From Aurantiochytrium sp. KH105 (lineage: Eukaryota > Sar > Bigyra > Thraustochytrida > Thraustochytriidae): a DNA stretch of 64,000 bases. The position numbers and the translations under genes were made by a program. The stretch spans positions 248,001 to 312,000 of the forward strand of contig BGKB01000079.1 of assembly GCA_003116975.1 (NCBI GenBank), read 5' to 3'. The notes beneath the pieces were generated by a model. The model saw only the letters and a program-made list of their open reading frames with translations. It did not search any database and was not told the DNA's origin. Below are positions 1 to 10,143 of the stretch, piece after piece. Every line of letters begins with the position of its first letter. Within the stretch, counting starts at the first letter, position 1.

Positions 1-1014
1 GCTCGAGGCCTCAAGAACCAGCTGATCATCCGCCGTAAAGGGGATGATTTCCCCGGCTTCATTGCGCTTGTTGATGACTTGAACCACACCAATAACGAAC
101 AAGCGTTCTTCTCGCAGGTCTGCCGCGGACTTTGGTTGACATCGCATCCGCTCCTGGGCATGCACCGTCTCTAGATCGGTCGTGGTAAACCCGCGCCCAA
201 GCTTCACTGGCGCTGCGGTCTCGGGAAGTCCGATGGGAACAGTTAGGAGCGACACCGTCTTTGTCTCGGCCGAAGCGTCGATGGACGGGTCAAAGCGTGG
301 ATTGGCGTACGCATCGCTTGAGTTGATGCTAACGCCTGTTCGTGCTACCTCGCCGGGAATACCCTCGCCAATTGCGATCGGCGGGGACTTGATATTGAAG
401 GCGACCTTGCTCTTGGCCTTGGCATCAAAAGAGGTCCCTTCTCCATTTTCACCATCGTCTGAATCAAAATGTCGTGCGACTTGCATACGAAGCGTCTTGG
501 TCCCTGGATCCACACTGTAAAGTATGGCGCGGTCTGCGCCGACGATATGAGAAAGACTTCGTACAATGTACGCGTACTGACTCTTATTATCGTGCTGGCG
601 TGAGAGCTCTCGGGCAAGGTGGTTGACTTGCAAAAGTCGTCGCAATTGCGCAATCGACTCGCGCGCAACAAGCGCAAGCTCATCGGCGTCGTCCCTGCAT
701 TCTTCGAGCAGCGCATCAAGTTGAGCGGGTTCTGTGGCGAGAGCAATTTCCTTGAGCAGCTCGCCGCGACCGAGACTTGCGATAGACGTCTGGGACTGGT
801 TGTCGGCCGTGTCAGAGTCGTATTCGGCCTGCTCGGCCCTTCGCGCAGCGAGAATAGCTTTTCGCGAGTTCGATCGCACAGGCTGGGCAGGTTTCTCCAT
901 CCTTGTGCTGTCGTCGGCTCCTTTGAATGACGCGTGGCCATCGTTATTCACCGCGTCATGCAGGTCCTTGGATGCATATTTATCCTGTTTCGAGGCCGAT
1001 GCCCCAGCACCCAT
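1..1014 (-). CDS. GAF-domain protein, N-terminal part (cut by window edge)
   Basis: The minus strand is open without a stop for 338 codons from an ATG at 1014 to the left edge, so the 5' end is present and the 3' end is missing. The protein starts MGAGASASK, which fits the N-myristoylation rule (Gly2, Ser6) and suggests membrane attachment. Residues 39-120 are charged and helical. From about residue 125 the pattern is that of a GAF domain: SQYAYIVRSLSHIVGADRA, then a strand reading LYSVDPGTKTLRMQVA, a GIPGEVARTG turn, and the closing VIGVVQVINKRN followed by FTADDQ. These are the hallmarks of the small-ligand GAF modules found in cyclic-nucleotide phosphodiesterases, adenylate cyclases and some kinases. 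The output domain lies off-window, so the activity cannot be stated. An internal ATG at 900 is an alternative start, but the upstream one keeps the myristoylation signal and is in good frame. Confidence 0.82.
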   Translation of the reverse strand, partial: MGAGASASKQDKYASKDLHDAVNNDGHASFKGADDSTRMEKPAQPVRSNSRKAILAARRAEQAEYDSDTADNQSQTSIASLGRGELLKEIALATEPAQLDALLEECRDDADELALVARESIAQLRRLLQVNHLARELSRQHDNKSQYAYIVRSLSHIVGADRAILYSVDPGTKTLRMQVARHFDSDDGENGEGTSFDAKAKSKVAFNIKSPPIAIGEGIPGEVARTGVSINSSDAYANPRFDPSIDASAETKTVSLLTVPIGLPETAAPVKLGRGFTTTDLETVHAQERMRCQPKSAADLREERLFVIGVVQVINKRNEAGEIIPFTADDQLVLEASS

Positions 1015-1944
1015 CGTGCAGAGCAGCAACCAATTATGAGGACGTGCGTGTGCGCACTCGTTTGCACTCACACACGCGCTATCGCACGCGCTATCACACT
1101 CGCTGCGTGTGCACCACCCGCGCGGGCAAGCGAGCGTGCGAGTGAGCGAACGAGCAATGGTCTCAAGCAGGGGCACACAAGCGAGGAGTGCGCGCGCGCA
1201 CACGCACACACGAGAGCGCTCGGTATGATCTTGCTGATTTGCTGCACCCTCTCTCTCCTGAGAAAAGGGTCTCAGTAGTGGCAGGCAGCACTCTACCGCT
1301 GTGCCGCCCTTCCAGCAGAAATAACGATGAAAAGAGCCGCAGTGTCTGCCGTAAAGTATGCTGTTGGCTTTTCCGGTCGCGGACCTCTGGCTGATTCAGC
1401 TGGAAAGGAGTCCAACTCCTGAATGGCAGCCTAGTGACCGTGTGGTGAGGGTTTCTTGCTTCTGCGGGCATCACGCCAGCCAGCAAAAGAAAATCGACCT
1501 CCGCGCCGGAAACTTCTCCTTTCCAAACTTCTCAGAATCGCCTTTTCCTGGATGGCTGCGGAGTTCTGGCATGGTGCAGCTCGCCACAAAATTTCCTTCT
1601 TGATTCGGACGGACGGGCGGCCGCGTCGCGCGCCCGCTCGCTCGCTGGAGCAAGCAACGTCGACAGCAGGTGGGTGGGTTGGGAGGTAGGTCTTAGGATG
1701 TCGGGGGGTGGCGTGCCGTGGTGAGGCGTACCAGGCCGCGAGCGCTCGCTCTCGGGATCATCCCGAGGATTCGAGCGACGACCGGGCCCCGGCCCCAGCC
1801 CCAGGTTTGGTCAGCCAATTGAAGCCTAAAAAACGGCGCCGCGAACCGGAAGTTTGAGAAAATGGGCATAACGGATCTATCTCTGGTACACACCGTTTTA
1901 CAAATCGAAAAGGAAAGAAAAAAAAAAAAAAAAGGGAAAAAGCA
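1015..1944. other. Intergenic: 5' flank of GAF gene, 3' flank of Ku80
   Basis: No credible gene. It holds purine/pyrimidine-alternating CA/GT and GC-rich DNA near 1045-1210, short chance frames, and a purine tract with a run of A residues at 1917-1933 just downstream of the Ku80 stop. The GAF promoter must lie here, but no clear TATA element was seen. Confidence 0.6.
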
Positions 1945-4164
1945 TCAATCGAAATCATCGAAATCGGCATCCTGAGCTGGGACCGCGGGGGCCGGGGCCA
2001 TGAGAGCGCCAGCTTGATCGTTCCGCGAAACATCCTCCTTGATAAAATCGGCCGCGTCTTTCGCGGACACGCCAGACACGGCCACAGCGTCGTCAGAACT
2101 GATGAGCGTGAGGTTTGCCGCGGCCACTCGCTTCCAAAATGAAGGCTCGCAAGAGACCTTGAGCCTGCGCAGAAAATGATTAAAGTCCGTTTCGGTGCTG
2201 GCACGCAGGGAACCTTTGCGAAGTGCTTCGACGCAGCGCAGGGCCTTTGGATGAAACTCCTCGCCGCCTTCGGGTCCGAGCAAGAGATCGATCTGTTTGA
2301 CCATGCCATGAAACGCTGGCTCGGAAAGATCTTTGTCCCGACGGTCCAACATGGCATTATAGTCGCCCTCTGGGTTGACGTTTCCAACAGCATCGATGCG
2401 TTTGTCGGCGTCAAACCAGCCGCTTGCTGATGCGCCCGCGTCCGCCTCTTGCACAACACCAATACCTGTTGCCTGAGGTTCCCCATCGTTTGCTTTCGAT
2501 TCCCCGGCAGCTCCGATTCGTGCGCGCTTGGTCGCCGGCTCACCGTCGGCTTTGCGTCCCGTTTTGGGATCGACAACATGTTCCAGCTTGAATAAGGAGC
2601 GAATTTGCTTGAGCGCGGGTTTGGCTGCCTCGAGCATGGTTTCGTCTGGTTTGTAAAAACGTGTGACAACTGGATCGTCCTGTGGCAGAGCGGATCCCGG
2701 TGCCTTGGCACGCTCCAGCAAAAGCCGAAAGAGCCTCTCTAGAAAAGGGTTCAGTGTGTCCTCTGGGCGAAATAGCTCTTTTCGAACCTGCGCAGGCGTA
2801 CTTGCGGACGATGCTTCGTCTTCCACTTTAATGCCTGCGCTAAGATCCATAGCTGTCACGAGAGCGTCGGCGGCAGCCTTTTGCTCCGTAGATGGCGTGA
2901 GCGATTGCAGCTTGATGGTTCCAAAAGAGAAGTCGCGCGTATCTTGCTCAAAGGGAAGCTCTCTTGAAAAGAGACACTCATAACCGTGCGCCTCGTCCTT
3001 GTACGGAACAAGAGCAACGATCGAAAGGGTCCCCTTGTCGCGAGGAACAAAGCGTGCAACTGCGACGCGGTTTAGCTCCAAGAGAGCTTGCACCCAGGCG
3101 CGAAAACCTTGGCTAGACCGCTCGAGACCTGGAATGGCCTCAATAAAGTTGACGGACCCCATGTTCATCCACAATGGCACCTTGGATCTGTCCAAGTATC
3201 CGAGCACTGTGAGCTCCTTGATTGTGGCGTAGGTAGCAATCTCAGCGTCGTGACCACTCAGCGGGACGACCTCGCGGCCATAGCGATAGCCCTCGGCGAT
3301 GTCATCGACCGCTACCTCTGCGTCCGGGTCGTCTGGCAAGGTATACGAGATTTGCCGACTTACTTGAGCCGAATTGACATCATTCGCAGCGGTCTCGTCT
3401 TGGTCCACCACCACCTTGGAGACCTTTTTCAGCGACGGTGGGCTTTCTCGGCGCGTTTTGGTGAACGCCTGGACGTGAAAGCCAACCGCGTCGTTTAGCA
3501 CGCGTAAGACACCGCGGTATGCCGCCACCTGGCCCTTGCTGCCCACGTGTTCACGAAGGAGACGCTCTTCAACTTGCTTTGCTGAGCGAAACGCGCAGAG
3601 CTGGTCAGGGATGCTTTGCGCAAAACTCTGTAGATCGCTTTCGTCGTCGACATTAACACTTGGCGAAGCGTCAACGGCGACGAGGGTGGTCTTAATTTCG
3701 GGATGCGCCTTGATCTCGTCCACGGCACTTCTTAAGGTCTCGAGACCAGCCGATCGCGTCGAGGTCAGGACAATGATACGACGATTATACTTTTTCTTTG
3801 CTGTACGCTTGATGATCATTTGGCGGGCCACGCGCACGGCATCGCCAAGATCCGCCTGGGTTTGCGTACTTGATTTTTTAAAGACATCCTCGTGGTCGAC
3901 GCTAAGGAGACTCTCGGCGCTGCACTCTTCGAGTGGACGCACGACGACGACGTGCTCGCATCCGCCATACTCTGTGAACTCAGGGTTGTCGGTGCTGTCG
4001 GCCCCGCTTGCGAGGACGCAGACCTCGTCGTTCTTTTTGCCCTCACGAAGCATGTTGCTCATGAACCCCTGCGCGAGATCTCGGGCCCGCTCGAGCAGCG
4101 ACGCCGCCCCCATGGGCTCGCTTACATCGACAACGAGGGCCAAGGCCTCCTTTGGCCGCGCCAT
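1945..4164 (-). CDS. KU80: Ku80, DNA-end-binding subunit of the Ku heterodimer
   Basis: This 739-residue protein should pair with Ku70 to form the ring that loads on broken DNA ends in non-homologous end joining and at telomeres. The N-terminus (ALALVVDVSEPMG) is the Ku-type von Willebrand A fold. The central region, around residues 270-430, carries the Ku80 beta-barrel signature, including GYRYGREVVPLS, a KELTVLGYLDRSKVP strand and VALVPYKDEA. Residues roughly 590-715 match the Ku80 C-terminal helical domain known in animals to bind DNA-PKcs, and the chain ends in an acidic-aromatic tail, DADFDDFD. The ATG at 4164 is chosen because the frame further upstream offers only a GTG. Length matches animal Ku80 (about 730). 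The gene is intronless. No Ku70 gene is in the window. Confidence 0.9.
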   Translation of the reverse strand: MARPKEALALVVDVSEPMGAASLLERARDLAQGFMSNMLREGKKNDEVCVLASGADSTDNPEFTEYGGCEHVVVVRPLEECSAESLLSVDHEDVFKKSSTQTQADLGDAVRVARQMIIKRTAKKKYNRRIIVLTSTRSAGLETLRSAVDEIKAHPEIKTTLVAVDASPSVNVDDESDLQSFAQSIPDQLCAFRSAKQVEERLLREHVGSKGQVAAYRGVLRVLNDAVGFHVQAFTKTRRESPPSLKKVSKVVVDQDETAANDVNSAQVSRQISYTLPDDPDAEVAVDDIAEGYRYGREVVPLSGHDAEIATYATIKELTVLGYLDRSKVPLWMNMGSVNFIEAIPGLERSSQGFRAWVQALLELNRVAVARFVPRDKGTLSIVALVPYKDEAHGYECLFSRELPFEQDTRDFSFGTIKLQSLTPSTEQKAAADALVTAMDLSAGIKVEDEASSASTPAQVRKELFRPEDTLNPFLERLFRLLLERAKAPGSALPQDDPVVTRFYKPDETMLEAAKPALKQIRSLFKLEHVVDPKTGRKADGEPATKRARIGAAGESKANDGEPQATGIGVVQEADAGASASGWFDADKRIDAVGNVNPEGDYNAMLDRRDKDLSEPAFHGMVKQIDLLLGPEGGEEFHPKALRCVEALRKGSLRASTETDFNHFLRRLKVSCEPSFWKRVAAANLTLISSDDAVAVSGVSAKDAADFIKEDVSRNDQAGALMAPAPAVPAQDADFDDFD

Positions 4165-4621
4165 GATCGCTCGCACGCCCGCACGCACCTCGTCGCTGTA
4201 TGTCTTTTCAAGTTTTCTTGTTTGAGGTCGGCGGAGCAGCTTGAAGCGGGTTGCGGAGCCCGCTTCGTGAGCTTTTGGGTACTTTTAAGTTGCCCGCGGT
4301 TCGGCGGACGGCACGACAAAAGGCAAGAGGCTCATCACTCGACGAGTGTGCCAGATTAATGATCACCGTGTGCTCATCTGCAACAATGGAAAGAGCCATG
4401 TCTCCCCCCCCCCCCCACAAAAGCAAAGCAAGAGAAAAAGCAGAAGAGCGAAAACAACACGTAGCAGCTATACGTATACATACATGAAACCGGATGGGAA
4501 CGAGTGGACCTGTCAGGCAAGGCAGTCGCTGACAGGCACAGGTTTATAGAAAATGAGTGCCATATGATATGATGATGGCTCGCGTCAACATGGAAAGAAA
4601 AAACAACAGAGCGCAGCGCCC
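4165..4621. other. Intergenic between Ku80 and the 982-residue gene
   Basis: This is the 5' flank of Ku80 and the 3' flank of the next minus-strand gene. It contains a poly-C run at about 4402-4415 and AT-richer DNA at 4470-4610. Nothing coding is supported. Confidence 0.55.
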
Positions 4622-7570
4622 TTACGACTCGAGGTTGGCGTGCTGATTGACACGACCCATTTCTACATAGGCCCCGGTTTGGGTGTCTTGGACCTCCAGA
4701 ATGACAATGCAATAAAGAATGCGGCGATCACGGCTGACCCAATTGATCCGCGTGACGCGTTGATCCCCAATCATGTGGGTGAGGATGATCTTGTGGTCTT
4801 CAATCCACGCGCGGTAATTCCAGCCCTGCGAAAGCTGCGAAAAGGGAGCAGGAAGACTGATACCCCACGAGTGCTCCTCACCGTCCAGCACGAAACGAAG
4901 TGCCGTGTTGGAGATCCATTTGCGGTTGAGTCGCATGATCATGACCAAACCCGCAATCTCAATCTCGTAACGGGACTCCATAAACTCGAACATTTTGCTC
5001 AAGATCCACGGCGTGCCCATCTTTATGCGCATCTCTTGCATCAGGTTTTCAGACGCTTCGGTTTGCCGCCAGCGACCTTGAATATTCGGGATGCGGATGT
5101 TTCCAGGACCTGTAATGTAGAGCGGCTGGCTTGGAACAGGCACGCTGCTTGATGATGACGAGGAGGAGGAAGAGGAGGAGGACGGCGCCGTCACGCTGGA
5201 CGTTGATACAAACGAGCTCAGCGCGCCAAATGCCGTTCCCAAAAGCGAAGACTTGGGCGGGGGCTCGGACCCAACTGCATCGCCCGACGACTCCTTTGCT
5301 GGCCAGGCCGCGCGAGCTCCGGTGGGCTCCAGCGCCGTCGCCGCCAGCTTACCGCCTCGCTCCGCGTTTGTGGTTTTGCCTTCGGCCTCTCGTCGGTGCA
5401 CATCCGAACAAGCATCTTCGGCCTGCGTGCGACTTGAACGACCTTGAGAAAAGCGGCCCGTCGCGCTATTAAAGGCTCGCTCGAACTCTGAGCGACTAAT
5501 GTTGCGACTCCGACGATACGACTCGAGATGATCTTGAACCATCCGTAAGAAGCCATGATAGTCCGGTGCACCATTGTGCGCCTGACGTGTGATTTTGCCG
5601 ACGGCGCGCTGAAACTTGGACTCGTTGCGAAGATACTGTGCTACATCATCCATCATTTGATCACTCATCGTCCGCTTAAGTTGCTGCGGAGCGGTAATCG
5701 TGTCGTCAGACCGCGCACTCCCGCGAGCCGGCGCGGCAGCATTTGTTGTTGCTGAGTACGAATCGCCAATATCGGGTGTCGTCAAGGGCGCAGGCGGAGG
5801 TGTTGGGAATGCGGCAGCAGCATCCTCTCCGAAAGCGCTCACGTCGTGATCACCGTCCGCACCAAAGGAGAAGACGTCATCGCCGATATCAGGTAGTTTG
5901 GCAAAAAGCTCAAATGCATCGTCGAGCATTTGTGAATTGAAGGCATCATCGCTTGCATTTGAATCTCTTTCCGGGCCAGAGAGCAGTCCTCCCAAGTTGT
6001 CCAGTCCATGGTCATCTGGAAATCCTTGAAGTGAGTTCTCCGCGGGAAAAAGTGCAAGCGCGTCGGGATTATCGCGATCTTGTTGCCGCTGCTGCTGTTG
6101 CTGCTGCTGCTGTTGCTGTTGTAGTTGCTGGATCCGACTCATCACCACGGCGAGGCGTTTAAAAATCGTGTCCATGCGTGAAGAGTCTGCGGCCCCGATC
6201 ACCACCGCACGCGGCTGATACGCCGGGGCGGCAGTGGATGATGATGAGGACGACGACGACGACGAGGAAGATGTTTGCGGTACGTGGGCAGTTGACTGTC
6301 CAGCCTGCTTGGACTCTGCACTGGAGGTGATATTCGTCGCATCAGGGTTGTCTAAACGCTCCCGCTTCACGTGTTGAGCATCCGGACTTGTCCCAGAGCG
6401 GGCTCGCTTCGTAGGAGCCGATGTCGGCGCTGACGGCATGAGCGTGAACCGACGACGGCGGCGGCAAAAGAGCATGAAACTTGGGGAACGCACAATGAGC
6501 CTGCAGATCAAGCTCTCCGATTCATCTTGAGAGGCTTCAAATACGTAGCACTGAAGCGCGTGCTGCGCGTTGCACGTATGTTTGTTTGAAGCCCAACCGT
6601 AATGCCATCCACGACGTTCGCGATTGAATTCAAACGTTGTCGCGGTCTCGGTGCTCTTTTCATTGAGACGCTCGCCCCGCACAAGCGGACGAATCGGTTC
6701 CTCTTTGCTTCGTTCCTGCTCCAGCACTGAAGACATTGGCACGCGCTCCCCCAGCTGATATCGCGAAGGCTCATCAGAGAGGACAAACTCAACCCACGAG
6801 TAAAATCGTCGCGAAGGTGCGTCTGGGCCATGCGCCAATTCAATTTCCAAAGATCGCCCGCAAAATCCTTTTTCTTTGTGTCGAAAGCCACAAGAAGGAA
6901 AGCATCGTAAATTTTTGAGCCCTCCTCGCTTGTTGTTCCGCTGATACCGCGCTTTGAAAATCGTGTTGTCAAAGCTTCCGCGTAAAGGGATCTGGTCTGA
7001 GACAGGAATACCCTGCGCGGGCTCGTACACAAAAGAGGCGGCAGGCTCGAGATCATATGGCGCTGCAAAGTGCTGCGGCCTCGAGATCGACTGCGGTAGA
7101 GGTTCGGATCCTTCAGCGTAAAAGCCCTCCTCGTTATTGTCGTGCATGATGTTTCGGTTCATCGAAGCTCGAACTTGGCTCTCATGTTGACCTCCGGGTT
7201 CGTGCAGGGTCTGATGCTGCGGATGTGTGTGAAAGTGAGGCTCGTGGTGCTGATGTCGCTGGTGTTGGTGTTGAGGATGGTGCTGGTGGTGTCGGTGCTG
7301 GGACTGCGGCTGCATATATAGCTCATGATGTCGCGTCTCGGCGCCGGCAGGAGTATAGTCTTCGGGCTGTAGACTCTGATCATGCGGCACAAAGACGCTC
7401 TCCGCAGTCTGCATGTGTCTTGGAAGCGTCGGAAGCGGTCTATGCATGGCGACAAAAGGAGCGTCCTGCAGCAGCCCCGGCGGCGCCTCGAGGCGCTCGG
7501 GTCCTGCCGCTCTCGGACCTCCTCCTCCGCCTCCTCCGCTGCCGCCCCTTGCCGGGCTCGACGCCCTCAT
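4622..7570 (-). CDS. Large Gln/Ser/His-rich protein, probable nuclear regulator, family unknown
   Basis: I do not recognise this 982-residue protein. The ATG at 7570 is the first in a frame that runs further upstream through implausible low-complexity sequence. In order: Gly/Pro-rich start; a His/Gln-rich tract at about 81-123; a well-mixed, likely folded block at 199-378 containing several Cys and His (LRCFPSCGFRHKEKGFCG, KHTCNAQHALQCYVF) and ending in an arginine run; a basic TKRARSG element usable as a nuclear signal; a poly-serine run; a poly-glutamine run near residue 500; an acidic Phe-rich segment; a helical piece; a second poly-serine run. Residues about 818-982 form a compact beta-rich domain (NIQGRWRQTEASENLM, GTPWILSKMFEFMESRYEIEI) that resembles calycin-like lipid-binding domains seen in stramenopile hypothetical proteins. 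A DNA-linked role is only a guess from composition. Confidence 0.75.
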   Translation of the reverse strand: MRASSPARGGSGGGGGGGPRAAGPERLEAPPGLLQDAPFVAMHRPLPTLPRHMQTAESVFVPHDQSLQPEDYTPAGAETRHHELYMQPQSQHRHHQHHPQHQHQRHQHHEPHFHTHPQHQTLHEPGGQHESQVRASMNRNIMHDNNEEGFYAEGSEPLPQSISRPQHFAAPYDLEPAASFVYEPAQGIPVSDQIPLRGSFDNTIFKARYQRNNKRGGLKNLRCFPSCGFRHKEKGFCGRSLEIELAHGPDAPSRRFYSWVEFVLSDEPSRYQLGERVPMSSVLEQERSKEEPIRPLVRGERLNEKSTETATTFEFNRERRGWHYGWASNKHTCNAQHALQCYVFEASQDESESLICRLIVRSPSFMLFCRRRRRFTLMPSAPTSAPTKRARSGTSPDAQHVKRERLDNPDATNITSSAESKQAGQSTAHVPQTSSSSSSSSSSSSTAAPAYQPRAVVIGAADSSRMDTIFKRLAVVMSRIQQLQQQQQQQQQQQRQQDRDNPDALALFPAENSLQGFPDDHGLDNLGGLLSGPERDSNASDDAFNSQMLDDAFELFAKLPDIGDDVFSFGADGDHDVSAFGEDAAAAFPTPPPAPLTTPDIGDSYSATTNAAAPARGSARSDDTITAPQQLKRTMSDQMMDDVAQYLRNESKFQRAVGKITRQAHNGAPDYHGFLRMVQDHLESYRRSRNISRSEFERAFNSATGRFSQGRSSRTQAEDACSDVHRREAEGKTTNAERGGKLAATALEPTGARAAWPAKESSGDAVGSEPPPKSSLLGTAFGALSSFVSTSSVTAPSSSSSSSSSSSSSVPVPSQPLYITGPGNIRIPNIQGRWRQTEASENLMQEMRIKMGTPWILSKMFEFMESRYEIEIAGLVMIMRLNRKWISNTALRFVLDGEEHSWGISLPAPFSQLSQGWNYRAWIEDHKIILTHMIGDQRVTRINWVSRDRRILYCIVILEVQDTQTGAYVEMGRVNQHANLES

Positions 7571-8808
7571 CGTCGCGGCCTCGGTCGAGAAGGTGGGGTC
7601 CGCGCGAGGCTCGCCCCCGCGCCGGCTGGCCGGCCCGCGGCGCGGCGAGGACGGCCGGCCGGCGGGTAGGTATCGCTCGCGGGCCCTCGCCCGAGGATGA
7701 TGATGATGCCCGTGCTCAGGAATCCCGCCCTCCCTTTTCGAATCCCAGATAGACAGACCGCTCGCCAGGCAGAAACGCAGACCGCCAGACGGGCCTCCCC
7801 GCCCGTCGGCCTGCGCGCGGGCGCGCGAGCGAGCGGGCCGGCCCCGCCCGGCTCCCTCCCTCCCCGCGCGCCGCGCCCGTGCGCGTCGAGCGGGATTGCG
7901 AGTGGGGCGACGACTCGCGTCTTCTCGCCTCTTCTCTCTCGCCTCTTTCCTCCTTGAAGAGCGCGAGACACAGACACAGAGAGGGAGAGAGAGGGAGGGA
8001 GTGAGAGAGAGCAGGCAGGCAGGCAGACGCGGCGGCGGGAAAGATAATAGAAGGGGCCGGAATAGCGCACTTGCTGCCGCGCGCCGCAACACGGGTATTT
8101 ATTTTCGCGCGCACTATCACGCGCAAGGCCGGCGCTAGTGCGCGTAAAGGACTTAATTGGCTTCAAAAGGGACTTATTTTTAGTGGGGACGGCGACTCGC
8201 AACCTACTAGTAGAGAGATCCGTTGAGGCAAGGCGAGCCGGGGCGGCCGCTTTGGGGAATTAACGAACGGCGTGGGCCGAAGAAGGAAATGCGAGTGGGA
8301 GTACGAGCGACAGTGTATGGCGGACTTGGGCGCGAGGATAAGAAAACACGACTTGAACTCCTGTTGACGACAAAGACGACGGTATTGAGTTCGTCTTCTT
8401 GTTGCCAACCCCCGAGCGAGCGAGCAAAAGTGCAACGAACGCTCGTTCATATGGTATATAGCCACCCACCTCCAAGACAGTCAGTCAGTCAGTCAGTCAG
8501 TCAGTCAGTCAGACGAGAATATTGAGAGACAGCAACAGTCGAGTGGTAATGTACTAGTAACCAACTATTACCGAACCTTACCTTACAATTCCTGTCCCGG
8601 ACATTCACAATCGAACGTGCGAGATTTTGGCTGGGGAATTTTGCGGGGAAGGAGAGTGTTGCCCGAATTCTGGACGGCCAGACTCAGTTCTACAACGAGA
8701 GCCAGGGGTGCCTTGCCTGCCTGCCCGAACTGCTGGCAGGCCGGGCGGGCACAGAGGCCCTGGCGCAAACGCGACGACGCTCACTGCGCGCTCGCGCGCG
8801 TCCGGAGG
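7571..8808. promoter_or_regulatory. Divergent intergenic region with microsatellites
   Basis: These 1238 bases separate two divergently transcribed genes. The part next to 7570 is extremely GC-rich with GA/CT tracts near 7975-8035. The part next to 8809 is more balanced and has a TATATAG element at about 8454 and a CAGT microsatellite. Both promoters should lie here. No coding sequence is supported. Confidence 0.5.
8478..8512. repeat. (CAGT)n microsatellite
   Basis: About nine near-perfect tandem copies of the tetranucleotide CAGT, some 300 bp upstream of the deoxyribosyltransferase-like start codon. Confidence 0.9.
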
Positions 8809-9675
8809 ATGAACTTTCTACCTCGAAGCGATGTAACACTCGGCGACATGCGCGCAAGCAAGGACGGCAGCGCTGCCAAGAACGAGCAGGCCAAGGCCGA
8901 CGGTGCCAAACAGCTCAAGAAACCAAGGTTCGAGTCACAAGAAGAGGAGACCAAGGAGTTTATGGACGACGAAGCCGCTGCGCAAGTGGCCACGTCCTCG
9001 ACAAAGTGCGAGGAGGATGCGGTAGATTTCACGCTGCGGCAGGTCTTTGAGCACTCGCAGGCAAGCAAAACGCAGCTCGTCTTGTCTCTGCGAAAGCTTG
9101 GTCTGGAGTGCGACGAATCAAGCGATCTGGCTGCCGGGGCGGCGCTGGAGCGCGACGACTCTATTTGTACCTTTGCAAGCTTTCGCGCGCTCGCAAGACC
9201 TGCACTTTGCCGCGCTGCAGCCAAAGCATGTACATGGGCGGGTGACGGCGTTCAAGTCTTTCTCGGCGGCGCCTGCAATCCTACGACTTGGCGCAAAGAC
9301 GAAGCTATACCACTTCTTGAAGCTGCGGGCATTACATTCTACAACCCACAAGTCGACGAGTGGTCCCCAGAGCTTGTCGATATCGAGGCGCGCATGAAAG
9401 CCTCTGCCCAGACCCTTCTCTTTGTTGTGGCTGCGCAGACCCGATCCATCTCGTCAATGATTGAAGCCGCGGAGCACATTGCGCGACAAAGAAGTGTCGT
9501 TCTGGTCATTGAGGAGCTCGACGCAGGTCTTTTTCACCCTGCGGAGGTTAAAGATCTTCAGCGCGGACGCGCATATCTTACAGATGTGGCGAAGCGGCAC
9601 GGGCTCACCGTCTACAGCAGCACGTCCAGAGCTGTGTCTGCAATTGTCCAAGAATTGAGAGGCGCCAGTCCTTAG
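8809..9675 (+). CDS. Nucleoside 2-deoxyribosyltransferase-like protein
   Basis: A 288-residue protein starting MNFLPRSD at the first ATG of the frame. Its C-terminal half (about residues 145-285) is a Rossmann-like domain of the nucleoside 2-deoxyribosyltransferase-like group: VFLGGACNPTTWRKD, FYNPQVDEW, a helix with a conserved acidic residue (ELVDIEARMKASA), then LLFVVAAQTRSISSMIEAAE and VVLVIEELD. Classical members swap bases between deoxynucleosides; this eukaryotic subgroup has no firmly assigned substrate as far as I know, so a role in nucleotide salvage or damaged-nucleotide cleanup is inference. The first 60 residues are charged and Lys/Glu-rich and probably disordered. Residues about 70-130 may be a small helical adaptor. 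Confidence 0.78.
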   Translation: MNFLPRSDVTLGDMRASKDGSAAKNEQAKADGAKQLKKPRFESQEEETKEFMDDEAAAQVATSSTKCEEDAVDFTLRQVFEHSQASKTQLVLSLRKLGLECDESSDLAAGAALERDDSICTFASFRALARPALCRAAAKACTWAGDGVQVFLGGACNPTTWRKDEAIPLLEAAGITFYNPQVDEWSPELVDIEARMKASAQTLLFVVAAQTRSISSMIEAAEHIARQRSVVLVIEELDAGLFHPAEVKDLQRGRAYLTDVAKRHGLTVYSSTSRAVSAIVQELRGASP

Positions 9676-10143
9676 AGGCGTCCGAAACCAAAGGCTTACT
9701 GCATGTAGCACAGCATGCTAATATCTTCGACGTTGGCGAATTCCATTTGGAAAAGATGACTATCATAGCAATGAACACAAAATAAGTGCAAGCGCCACGA
9801 ACCCACAATATTATCCCATACTTGTTAGAGGAGGTCGAAAAAGAGAAATGTGCTATGTTTTGTTTGCAATTGACGATTTAACATTTCCGGTCAGAGTCTC
9901 TGAGAACGGTGTGCCATGGCATAGCACATCGTCATAGCGTATGATATTGCAGAGCTCGTTCCCTTCAATGCTCGAGGAGTAGGCTCACCTCACTGATTCG
10001 AACAATTTGCAGACATCGAGGCCTATCTATGTTGCAGCCCCCTTTCAGGCACCGAGATGAACCGAGAAAATGAAAGCCGCTGTGTGTGTGACAGCGCGCG
10101 CATCAGTGGGAGTGGGTGGCAAACGAAAACACCGACGATCATC
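9676..10143. other. Intergenic: 3' flank of deoxyribosyltransferase-like gene and LeuRS promoter
   Basis: AT-richer than its surroundings, with no supported gene. An in-frame ATG at 10057 would extend LeuRS by 29 residues, but the extension does not look like a targeting peptide. Confidence 0.5.
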
